This document shows, piece by piece, positions 46,346-53,858 of a stretch of DNA of 64,000 nucleotides; the stretch's first letter is position 1, and the number at the start of each line of letters is the position of its first letter. The stretch comes from JALZKA01 sp963786495 (GTDB lineage: Bacteria; Actinomycetota; Thermoleophilia; Solirubrobacterales; 70-9): positions 205,841 through 269,840 of the forward strand of contig CAWAZL010000010.1 in the NCBI GenBank assembly GCA_963786495.1, written 5' to 3'. The notes under the pieces were generated by a model, which worked only from the letters and a program-made list of their open reading frames with translations, was not told the origin of the DNA and ran no database searches. The position numbers and the translations under genes were made by a program.

Positions 46346-47254
46346 CGCACAGTCAGGGCAACGAGTCGCGCGAGCGAGCTGGCGAGCAAGCAGGGTGGTC
46401 GGGTCACGCGGGCTCAGCTACTTCGGTGTGGATTGTCTAGGTGGCAGATCACTCGCTGGCTTCAGAGCGGACGCTTGATTTGGATCAGCGACGGGATTTA
46501 CGCGCTGGGGTATCTCGCGGCCACCGAGGAGTCTCCACTGATAGACGCGCTCCTCCTGAGTGGCGAGGGGTCGGCGCTGAGCCATGCAACGAGTCTCTGG
46601 TGGCGGGACGTGATCCGCTTTGCACCCAAGGAGATACACGTGAGCGCGCCGGGCAGAAGACGATCACGCGAAGGCGTCGTTGTCCACCATCCGGGGACTG
46701 TCGGTCGCGAATGGCACGATGGATTGCCCGTTGTGCCGATTGCCGATGCCTTGCTCGGGTCGGCGTCAATGATTTCCTTTCCCGGGCTAAGGAGAGCCAT
46801 TGCCCTAGTTGACAAACGGGGCCTGATGACAGTCGGCGATCTCGACGTGCTCGCGCGATCGGGTAAGCGCGGCTCGCTGCAAGTTCGCGACGCGCTCGAG
46901 GTGCACATGCCGCAGCTCGCCCGAACACGAAGCCCCCTCGAGGATCGCTTTCTCTTCTTCTGCGAGCGCTACGAGATCGAGCTCCCAGTGCCCAACATCG
47001 AGGTTGCCGGCTACGAGGTCGACGCGGTCTGGCCTCACCTAAGGCTCGCGGTCGAGCTGGACGGGCGTGAGGAACACGGCACCCCCGGGGCGGTGGTTGT
47101 GGATCGCCGCCGTGAACTGGCGATCCGTGACGAGGACTACGAGGTCATCCGCTACGGCTCCGAGCAAATCGACCACACCCATGTCGCGACGGCAGCCGAT
47201 CTCAAGTCAGCGATCGCGAGACGACGCGCCCACACAGAAGACACGTCGCCCTGA
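46304..47254 (+). CDS. AbiEi-like N-domain fused to a DUF559 (Vsr-like) nuclease-type domain
   Basis: A 316-residue protein. Residues ~25-75 form the winged helix of AbiEi-type antitoxins (GGRVTRAQLLRCGLSRWQIT, then ISDGIYALG), followed by an AbiEi-like middle. Residues ~205-300 are a DUF559/Vsr-like restriction-fold domain with LEDRFLFFCERYEI, YEVDAVWPHLRLAVELDG (Asp and Glu of a PD-(D/E)xK site) and YEVIRYGSEQI. Such fusions are multi-copy in actinobacteria; no AbiEii toxin is adjacent. The start is uncertain: GTG 46304 or GTG 46343. A 9-bp inverted repeat (46269-46277 and 46337-46345) surrounds the start. Confidence 0.75.
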   Translation: MARMPDSQPSACAVRTVRATSRASELASKQGGRVTRAQLLRCGLSRWQITRWLQSGRLIWISDGIYALGYLAATEESPLIDALLLSGEGSALSHATSLWWRDVIRFAPKEIHVSAPGRRRSREGVVVHHPGTVGREWHDGLPVVPIADALLGSASMISFPGLRRAIALVDKRGLMTVGDLDVLARSGKRGSLQVRDALEVHMPQLARTRSPLEDRFLFFCERYEIELPVPNIEVAGYEVDAVWPHLRLAVELDGREEHGTPGAVVVDRRRELAIRDEDYEVIRYGSEQIDHTHVATAADLKSAIARRRAHTEDTSP

Positions 47255-47338
47255 GGCTGCGAATACCGCATGCTGAGGGCAACGAGTCCATACTGGACGC
47301 CGAGAAGCCGCTTGACCTCTCGTTAGGCTCGCCTTGTC

Positions 47339-48589
47339 TTGGCCGCCAAGTTCAAAGCCCCTCGCGGGACGTTCGATGTCCTGCCTTCCGACTCGGCTGC
47401 TCGCACGCGTGTGCATCGCGCCGCCGCCGCCGCTTTCGAGCGCGCGGGCTACGGGAAGATCGAGACTCCGGTGTTCGAGGAGACCGAGCTCTTCGCCAGG
47501 GGCGTGGGGGAGTCCACCGACATCGTCCAGAAGGAGATGTTCACCTTCGAGGACCAGGGTGGTCGCAGCCTGACGCTACGACCCGAGGCCACCGCGTCAA
47601 TCTGCCGCGCCTACGCCGAGCACGGCATGCACAAGCTTCCACAGCCCGTGAAGCTCTGGTGCTGGGGACCGTTCTTTCGTCACGAGCGCCCTCAATCGGG
47701 CCGCTTCCGCCAGTTCCACCAGATCGATTCTGAGGTGATCGGCACCGACTCGCCCCTGGCTGATGCCGAGTCGATCATCCTTTTGGCCGACCTTCTGGCT
47801 GAGCTGGGCGTGCCCGGCGTCGAGCTGCGCCTGGGCAGCCTCGGCTCGTTCGAGACGCGGAAGGCCTACCGCGAGGAGCTTCGTTCGTATCTCAGAGAGA
47901 ACGAGGCCTCGCTTTCGGACGACGTTCGCTCGCGGATCGACTCGAACCCGCTTCGCGCATTCGACTCGGACCACTCTGGGACGCAGGAGGTCATGAAGAG
48001 CGCGCCCACGATGCTCGACCGGCTCGACCCCGAGGACGCCGAGCATTTCGAGGCCGTCAAGCGCGCAGTGAGCGATGCAGGCGTCGAGTACGTACTTGAC
48101 GGCACCCTCGTCCGCGGCCTGGATTACTACACGCGCACCGTCTTCGAGTTCACGTCCGACGCGCTCGGCGCGCAATCCGCGCTGGGCGGCGGCGGCCGCT
48201 ACGACGGCCTGGTCGCCGAGCTCGGCGGCCCCGAGACACCCGCGGTTGGATGGGCGGCGGGTATCGAGCGCATCCTGCTGGCGCTTGGCGAGACCGACGA
48301 GTCGCCTTCCCTCGACGCGTTCATCGTTGCGCCGGAGAGCCAGCGCGAGCGCGCGCTCAGCCTCGCGACCGAGGCGCGCCGCGCCGGCGCTTGCGTCGAT
48401 CTCGACCTGGCCGGACGCTCGGAGAAGGGCCAGATGAAGCAGGCCGATCGAACCGGTGCCAGGCGCGCCGTGATCCTGTCCGAGGACGGCAGCGCCAAGA
48501 TCAGGGACATGTCAACCGGCGACGAGCGCCCCCTCGATGTGAACGACGTCGTCGCCGAGATCGAGCGGGAGCGGGGGAGATCCAGATGA
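47339..48589 (+). CDS. hisS: Histidyl-tRNA synthetase
   Basis: A 416-residue class II synthetase: KAPRGTFDVLPSD start, motif 2 region LWCWGPFFRHERPQSGRFRQ, HisA box LDGTLVRGLDYYTRTVFEF, GGGGRYDGLV and the C-terminal anticodon-binding domain. It charges tRNA-His. TTG 47339 is the only start that keeps the family N-terminus; a TAGGCT box at 47324-47329 ends 9 bases upstream. Its stop overlaps the aspS start by 4 bases (ATGA), the common hisS-aspS arrangement. Confidence 0.95.
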   Translation: MAAKFKAPRGTFDVLPSDSAARTRVHRAAAAAFERAGYGKIETPVFEETELFARGVGESTDIVQKEMFTFEDQGGRSLTLRPEATASICRAYAEHGMHKLPQPVKLWCWGPFFRHERPQSGRFRQFHQIDSEVIGTDSPLADAESIILLADLLAELGVPGVELRLGSLGSFETRKAYREELRSYLRENEASLSDDVRSRIDSNPLRAFDSDHSGTQEVMKSAPTMLDRLDPEDAEHFEAVKRAVSDAGVEYVLDGTLVRGLDYYTRTVFEFTSDALGAQSALGGGGRYDGLVAELGGPETPAVGWAAGIERILLALGETDESPSLDAFIVAPESQRERALSLATEARRAGACVDLDLAGRSEKGQMKQADRTGARRAVILSEDGSAKIRDMSTGDERPLDVNDVVAEIERERGRSR

Positions 48590-50367
48590 CCGAGCTTCCC
48601 GCGCTCAGCGCCAACCGTTATCGCGATAAGTGGTGTGGCGGCATCCTCGAAGACAGTGGCGATTCCGAGGTCCGGGTCGCCGGCTGGGTCCACCGCCGCC
48701 GCGACCATGGCGGAGTCGTCTTCGTCGACCTGCGCGACCGCACCGGGCTGGTCCAGCTGGTCTTCCACCCCGACGAGGCCGCGGATGCGTTCGCGCTCGG
48801 CCACACCCTGCGTGCCGAAGACGTGATCTCCGTGTCCGGCCCCGTCGTGCGCCGCTCGCCCGAGACGGTCAATCCCGAGATGGCGACAGGGGAGTTCGAA
48901 GTCCGGGTCCGCGCTGCCGACCAGCTCTCGGATGCGGACACGCCGCCGTTCGAAATCGAGAGCTTCTCCGGCGAGGTTGGGGAGGAGATGCGGCTTCGCC
49001 ACCGCTACCTCGATTTGCGGCGCGAGCCGCTTCAGCGCGCGGTCGCGACGCGAGCAGCCGTGTCACGCGCGATGCGCGAGTTCCTCGACGGCGAGGGGTT
49101 CCTGGAGATCGAGACGCCTGTGTTGACCCGATCCACTCCTGAGGGCGCGCGAGACTTCCTGGTGCCGGCCCGCCGCGAGGCAGGCTCGTTCTACGCGCTC
49201 CCGCAGTCGCCGCAGCTCTTCAAGCAACTCTTGATGGTTGGCGGTTTCGAGCGCTACTACCAAATCGCCCGCTGCTTCCGCGACGAGGACCAGCGCGCCG
49301 ATCGCCAGCCCGACTTCACCCAGCTCGACATCGAGATGTCATTTGTCGAGGTCGAGGACGTCCTGGCCGTCAACGAGCGTCTGCTCGCCCATGTGCTCGA
49401 GCGTGTGGGCGGCCCGAAGGTCGAACTGCCGCTTCCGCGCATTGCATACGACGACGCGATCGCCCGCTACGGCACCGACCGGCCGGACCTTCGCTTCGGC
49501 CTCGAGCTACGCGACCTGTCGGAGGCACTCGCCGAGACCGAGTTCAAGGTGTTCCAAGGCGCGATCTCCTCGGGCGGAGTGGTCAAGGGCCTCAATGCCG
49601 GCAAGCGCGAGATCCCGCGCTCGGGCCTCGACGGGCTGATCGAGCGCGCGCAGGAGCTGGGCGCCAAGGGCCTCGTCTGGGCGTTTCGCGAAGGTGACGG
49701 CTGGCGCTCGCCGACCGCGAAGTTCCTCTCGGAGGCAGAGCTTGCCGCGCTCAACCAGGTGCTCGAAGCCGAAGAGGGCGACCTCTTGCTCATCGTCGCC
49801 GACACCGAAGCGACGGCCAACTCCGTGCTCGCGCAGCTTCGCTTGGACATGGCCGAGCGCTTCGGGTTGATCGACCCCGAGGCGCACTCCTTCTGCTGGA
49901 TCGTCGATTGGCCGCTCTTCGGCTGGAACGAGGAAGGGAAGCGGTGGGACCCGCTCCACCATCCGTTCACGGCACCCGACGGCGACCTCGATCCCGCAGA
50001 TCCCGGGGCCGCCCGTGCGCAGGCCTACGACATCGTCTGGAACGGCCAGGAGCTGGGAGGTGGATCCATCCGTATCTCCGACCCGGCCCAGCAGAAAAAG
50101 GCGTTCGAGGCGATCGGGATCGACGAGGCCGAGGCCGAGGCGCGGTTCGGGTTTCTCCTGGAGGCGCTTCGCTACGGAGCGCCACCGCACGGCGGCATCG
50201 CCTACGGCCTCGACCGTTGGGTCCAGCGCGTTCTCGACGCGCCGTCGATCCGCGACGTGATCGCGTTCCCGAAAGCTGCGTCCGGTGCAGACCCCCTGAC
50301 CGGCGCCCCCGCGCCGGTCGATCCGACGCAACTAAGAGACTTAGGCCTCCAGGTAAAACCCCGCTAG
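48586..50367 (+). CDS. aspS: Aspartyl-tRNA synthetase
   Basis: A 593-residue bacterial-type class IIb synthetase. N-terminal OB fold (VRVAGWVHRRRDHGGVVFVD), motif 2 around FYALPQSPQLFKQLLMVGGF and CFRDEDQRADRQPDFTQLDI, the bacterial GAD insertion (about 300-420), and motif 3 GGIAYGLDRWVQ. Could be discriminating or non-discriminating (Asp/Asn); this cannot be decided by eye. ATG 48586 is coupled to hisS. Confidence 0.95.
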   Translation: MTELPALSANRYRDKWCGGILEDSGDSEVRVAGWVHRRRDHGGVVFVDLRDRTGLVQLVFHPDEAADAFALGHTLRAEDVISVSGPVVRRSPETVNPEMATGEFEVRVRAADQLSDADTPPFEIESFSGEVGEEMRLRHRYLDLRREPLQRAVATRAAVSRAMREFLDGEGFLEIETPVLTRSTPEGARDFLVPARREAGSFYALPQSPQLFKQLLMVGGFERYYQIARCFRDEDQRADRQPDFTQLDIEMSFVEVEDVLAVNERLLAHVLERVGGPKVELPLPRIAYDDAIARYGTDRPDLRFGLELRDLSEALAETEFKVFQGAISSGGVVKGLNAGKREIPRSGLDGLIERAQELGAKGLVWAFREGDGWRSPTAKFLSEAELAALNQVLEAEEGDLLLIVADTEATANSVLAQLRLDMAERFGLIDPEAHSFCWIVDWPLFGWNEEGKRWDPLHHPFTAPDGDLDPADPGAARAQAYDIVWNGQELGGGSIRISDPAQQKKAFEAIGIDEAEAEARFGFLLEALRYGAPPHGGIAYGLDRWVQRVLDAPSIRDVIAFPKAASGADPLTGAPAPVDPTQLRDLGLQVKPR

Positions 50368-50382
50368 TTAGGGAGGCACCCC

Positions 50383-51378
50383 TTGGAGTACCTGAAGCGA
50401 CTGCAGGCCAATGACGATGAGCGGACAGAGATGGTCCGCGCCCTCGGCGGTTTGCTCCTTGGCATCGGCGGCCTTGTCCTCCTGCTTCGCAAGTCCGCGC
50501 TGACGCCGGGGAGTTGGGACGACCTCCCGCTGTTCCTGGCCTGGCTCGTTCCCGCGCTGATCCTCTACGGCGGCGGCGTCTTGGCGGCACGCGCCGCGGA
50601 GCCCAGGATCTGGCACTCGGTCTGGGTCGTGTTCGGCCTCATCTTCATCTACGGCAGCTTGCTTCAGTTCCTCGTGTTGGTCGACGGCAACACAGGCTCA
50701 TCGCTCAACACGGCGTGGACGCTGTCCGTGGTGGCCGCTGCCGGGATCGGCGCGGCGATCTTCGCGCGGGTCCGGTTCGGCTGGCTCGTTGCCGGTATCG
50801 CGCTCGCGATCGCCTGGCTGGCCCTTTGGGACGAGATCCTCGAGAACGGGATCGGCGAGGACGCCGGGACCTTCCGCGGGCTTTGCATGGTCGCGGCCCT
50901 GCTGCTGGTGGCATTCGCCTGGATCATCGAGAGCCGTGGGCGCGAGGGCTCGGAAGCGGCCGAGGTCGTTACTGCGGCCGGGCTCATCTTCGTCGTCGGA
51001 GCCGGCTTGGTCGGCCTTCAGGACGTCTCGTCGTTGTTTATTCCTGTCGGCGTGCCGTCGGCGGCGGGCGTGCCGAGCACGTCCGGTGGGGTGGAGCCAT
51101 CACTCTTCTGGGACGTCGTGCTGCTCGCCGGATCGATCCTTCTCGTAGCGGCCGGAACCCTCACGAAGGTGCGCGGGCCCGTGTACGTGGGCGCGATCGG
51201 AATCCTGACCTTCGTGTTCCTGGTTGGGGTCGATCTGGACGACGACACACCGGAGGGCAAGCTCATCGGCTGGCCGCTGATTCTGCTCGTCGCGGCCGTG
51301 CTCGCGATAGTCGCGAGCTTTCTGGCCGGGAGGTCGTCGGGTACCCCCGCGGTGAACAATCCGGACCAGGCGCCCTAG
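50383..51378 (+). CDS. Polytopic membrane protein of unknown function
   Basis: A 331-residue protein with about nine hydrophobic segments from residue ~20 to the end, a short charged N-terminus (EYLKRLQANDDERTEMV) and a Pro/Asn tail. The repetitive helix-pair layout resembles DUF2157-like membrane proteins, but I cannot assign it firmly. TTG 50383 is preceded by GGGAGGCACC, a usable ribosome-binding site. It follows aspS by 15 bases, so it is likely in the same transcript. Confidence 0.7.
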   Translation: MEYLKRLQANDDERTEMVRALGGLLLGIGGLVLLLRKSALTPGSWDDLPLFLAWLVPALILYGGGVLAARAAEPRIWHSVWVVFGLIFIYGSLLQFLVLVDGNTGSSLNTAWTLSVVAAAGIGAAIFARVRFGWLVAGIALAIAWLALWDEILENGIGEDAGTFRGLCMVAALLLVAFAWIIESRGREGSEAAEVVTAAGLIFVVGAGLVGLQDVSSLFIPVGVPSAAGVPSTSGGVEPSLFWDVVLLAGSILLVAAGTLTKVRGPVYVGAIGILTFVFLVGVDLDDDTPEGKLIGWPLILLVAAVLAIVASFLAGRSSGTPAVNNPDQAP

Positions 51379-51618
51379 AAAGGGCTCAAGACTTCGGCGG
51401 TCTTAGCCGAATCAAGGAACGTGCCTGTAACGTTCTTCATTGGCTCTGGCTTGTTCGCTGGCCGCTCTCATCGTGAACCAATACAAACGCCTCGGGAGCT
51501 GATCTCGGCGGAGGACCGTGTGCCTTCGCTGGTAGGCACCCACCTGTTCACCCAGGTTCGCAGGCTGAGCGGTAACGGCAAGCCGGAGCTTTCTTTTATC
51601 CGGGGCGTGGTGGCCTAG
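51379..51618. other. Intergenic stretch without a convincing gene
   Basis: 240 bases between the membrane protein and the anchored thioredoxin-fold-like gene. A 65-codon GTG frame (51421-51618) fills most of it but has no ribosome-binding site or recognisable protein. It probably holds the promoter of the gene at 51619. Confidence 0.4.
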
Positions 51619-52338
51619 ATGCGCAAGGCCATCAACGACAACCCCGTCGTCCAGATCGGCCTGCTCGGCGTCCTGGGTGTGCTCGTCGCAGTCGTGTTCA
51701 TGGGGAACATGGGTGGCGGCGGCGCGGAGCCCGAGGCGACGACGGATGCCGCGGCAACGCCCACCGAGACCGCTGCCCCTTCAACGGCATCCACGGCCGC
51801 CCCGCCTGCGACTGCTCCTTCAACCGCAGCGCCCGATGCAGCCGCAACAGCCGTGCCCGCCGGCAGCACCCCGTTCGAGGCGAGCAAGGGGCTACCCGCG
51901 GACTTCGTCGAGTCGTACGAGGCCGGCGAGACTCCAGTCCTGCTCGTGCTCGACGAGAAGGGCTGGGAGGACAAGGCGCTCGTTCGCGAGTTGGTCGTCG
52001 CCAAGTACCCCGAGGGCACCGCCATCTTCTTCGCCGAGACCGGGGATGGGTCCAAATACACGCTTGAGGAGGAGAAGAAATTCTTGATTCCCGCCGCGAA
52101 TCAGGACAAGTTCGAATCTCTTCCCATCGCGAAGTACTCCAGGATTGCCGAGGGCGTGTCGCTGGACCGGACGCCGGCCATCATCGTCTTGCACCCCTTG
52201 AAGACGCCGCTCGAGAAGGGCGAGACCGCGCCGATGCCGGAAGCCAGCGTCTCCTATGGCTATCGCGGCAAGGAGAGCATCACCCAGGCCGTGAACGACG
52301 CTCTCTACAAGGGCGACAGCAAGACATACGCCCCGTAG
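51619..52338 (+). CDS. Membrane-anchored protein with Ala/Thr/Pro linker and thioredoxin-like domain lacking CxxC
   Basis: A 239-residue protein: N-in signal anchor (VVQIGLLGVLGVLVAVVFMG, residues 9-28), a ~60-residue low-complexity linker of Ala, Thr and Pro (about 35-92), and a C-terminal domain (about 95-239) with ETPVLLVLDEKGWEDKALVR, TAIFFAE and DRTPAIIVLHP, the beta-alpha-beta and cis-Pro layout of a thioredoxin fold. There is no cysteine at all, so it cannot be a thiol oxidoreductase. Possible role as an envelope scaffold or chaperone-like partner; I do not know the family. Confidence 0.68.
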   Translation: MRKAINDNPVVQIGLLGVLGVLVAVVFMGNMGGGGAEPEATTDAAATPTETAAPSTASTAAPPATAPSTAAPDAAATAVPAGSTPFEASKGLPADFVESYEAGETPVLLVLDEKGWEDKALVRELVVAKYPEGTAIFFAETGDGSKYTLEEEKKFLIPAANQDKFESLPIAKYSRIAEGVSLDRTPAIIVLHPLKTPLEKGETAPMPEASVSYGYRGKESITQAVNDALYKGDSKTYAP

Positions 52339-52360
52339 CCCCGCGCGACATCCGGCGGGC

Positions 52361-52366
52361 TACCTT
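52361..52366 (+). promoter_or_regulatory. Leaderless-type -10 box (TACCTT)
   Basis: TACCTT ends 6 bases before ATG 52373 and fixes the start of the IscU-MnmA fusion gene. Confidence 0.5.
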
Positions 52367-52372
52367 GTTGCC

Positions 52373-53831
52373 ATGTCCGGCAACGCCGATCTCCTTGACG
52401 AGTACGCACGCGACGAGAGCCGTCGCGGGCCCGCGCCCAGCGGCTCACACACCGGCAGCGCCGGGGGGTCGGCCTGCGGCGACCTCGTGCGGATGTCGCT
52501 TCGGGTCGTGGACGGCCACGTAGTTGAGGCGAGTTTTGCCGCTGAGGGGTGCGCGGCGCTCAGCGCATGCGCGGCGGCAGCCTGCGAGGACGCTGAGGGC
52601 TCCACGGCGCTTCGGGTTGCTGCGATTTCCGCTGAAGAGGTCGCTGCGGCAGTCGGCGGCCTGGGGCCTCAGGGCAGGCACGCCGCCGACCTCGTAGCTG
52701 ATGCGCTCGCCCGCGCGCTGAGCGCGCTCGCATCGTCGGGCGAGCCGATCGCCGGCGCTGACGGAGCCGAACGCGTGCTTGTGGCCGTTTCGGGCGGCGT
52801 GGATTCCGCGGTTGCGGCCCTTGCCGAACGAGACCGCGGCGCGGAGGTCGTGGCGGTAACGCTCAAGCTCTGGGCCGACGAGCGCACCGACGGGACCCAG
52901 GCCTGTTGCTCGCCCGAGGCCGTCCGGGGCGCCCGCGCGATGTGCCACTCGCTTGGCATCCCTCATTTCACCCTGGACCTCGAGGACGCGTTTCGCCGCG
53001 AGGTCGTCGGCTGCGTTCGTGGGCGGGTACAAGGCGGGAGAGACCCCCAATCCGTGCGTCATCTGCAACGGCGACCTGCGGATCGACGCGATGGTGTCGC
53101 TCGCCGACCGGCTCGGCGCCCGGGCGCTTGCCACTGGCCATTACGCGAGGCTCGCCGACGATGGCTCGGGGCCGCTCCTCAAGGCGGCGGCGGACCCGGC
53201 CAAGGACCAGACATACATGCTCTCGGGCCTTCGGCCTCAGACGCTTGCGCGGCTCCGCTTTCCGCTTGGCGAACTCACGAAGCCCGACGTCCGCGCTCGT
53301 GCGGCTGCCGAAGGGCTCGCCGTCGCCTCGAAGCGCGAGAGCCAGGACCTCTGCTTCCTTGCGGGAGAGGGCAAGCGTTCCTTCCTCGAGCGCCAGGGGG
53401 GAATCCCGGACCAGCCAGGCCCCATCGTGGACTCGGCGGGCGAGGTCGTGGGTGAGCACCCGGGACACCACCACTTCACGGTCGGGCAGCGCCGCGGCTT
53501 GGGCCTGGCGACTGGCGAGGCCGTTTACGTGACCGGGACGGACGCACCCGGCAACCGCGTGGTTGTCGGCGCAAAGGAAGACCTCGCGCGAACAACGGTG
53601 CGGTTGCGCGGCGCACGTCTATACCGAAGCTCGGAGCGCGCCGGATCGGTCAGGCTCCGCTATCACGCACACGCGATCCCCTGCAGCGTGTCGGCGGCCG
53701 GCCCTGGCGAACACGCGGAACTCGAGCTGAAGCTCTCCGAGCCGGCGTACGGTGTCGCGCCGGGCCAGACCGCCTGTCTCTATGACGGCGACCTGGTCAT
53801 CGGCCGCGCCACGATCGCCAGCTCTGCCTAG
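52373..53831 (+). CDS. mnmA: IscU-like domain fused to tRNA 2-thiouridylase MnmA (frameshifted)
   Basis: Residues ~1-125 resemble an IscU/NifU scaffold: LLDEYARDESRRG, ACGDLVRMSL, AEGCAALSACAAAA with three candidate cluster cysteines. Then MnmA: VLVAVSGGVDSAVAAL (PP-loop), TDGTQACCSPEAV, then in the next frame AGETPNPCVICN (catalytic Cys), ATGHYARLADD, SQDLCFLAGEG (second Cys), HHHFTVGQRRGLG and the C-terminal beta barrel. MnmA makes 2-thiouridine at U34 of Lys, Glu and Gln tRNAs. The frame shifts between REVVG and FVGGYKAG; an extra T at 53012 explains it. Repaired length 485 residues. The first frame stays open to 53455 without homology. Confidence 0.85.
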
Positions 53832-53844
53832 CCGCACGCCTACC

Positions 53845-53850
53845 TAGACT
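53845..53850 (+). promoter_or_regulatory. Leaderless-type -10 box (TAGACT)
   Basis: TAGACT ends 8 bases before GTG 53859 of alaS. Confidence 0.5.
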
Positions 53851-53858
53851 CACAACCC

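Noticed and set aside
51421..51618. 65-codon GTG frame before the anchored thioredoxin-like gene
   Set aside because: No ribosome-binding site, no leaderless box at the right spacing and no recognisable protein; kept as intergenic.
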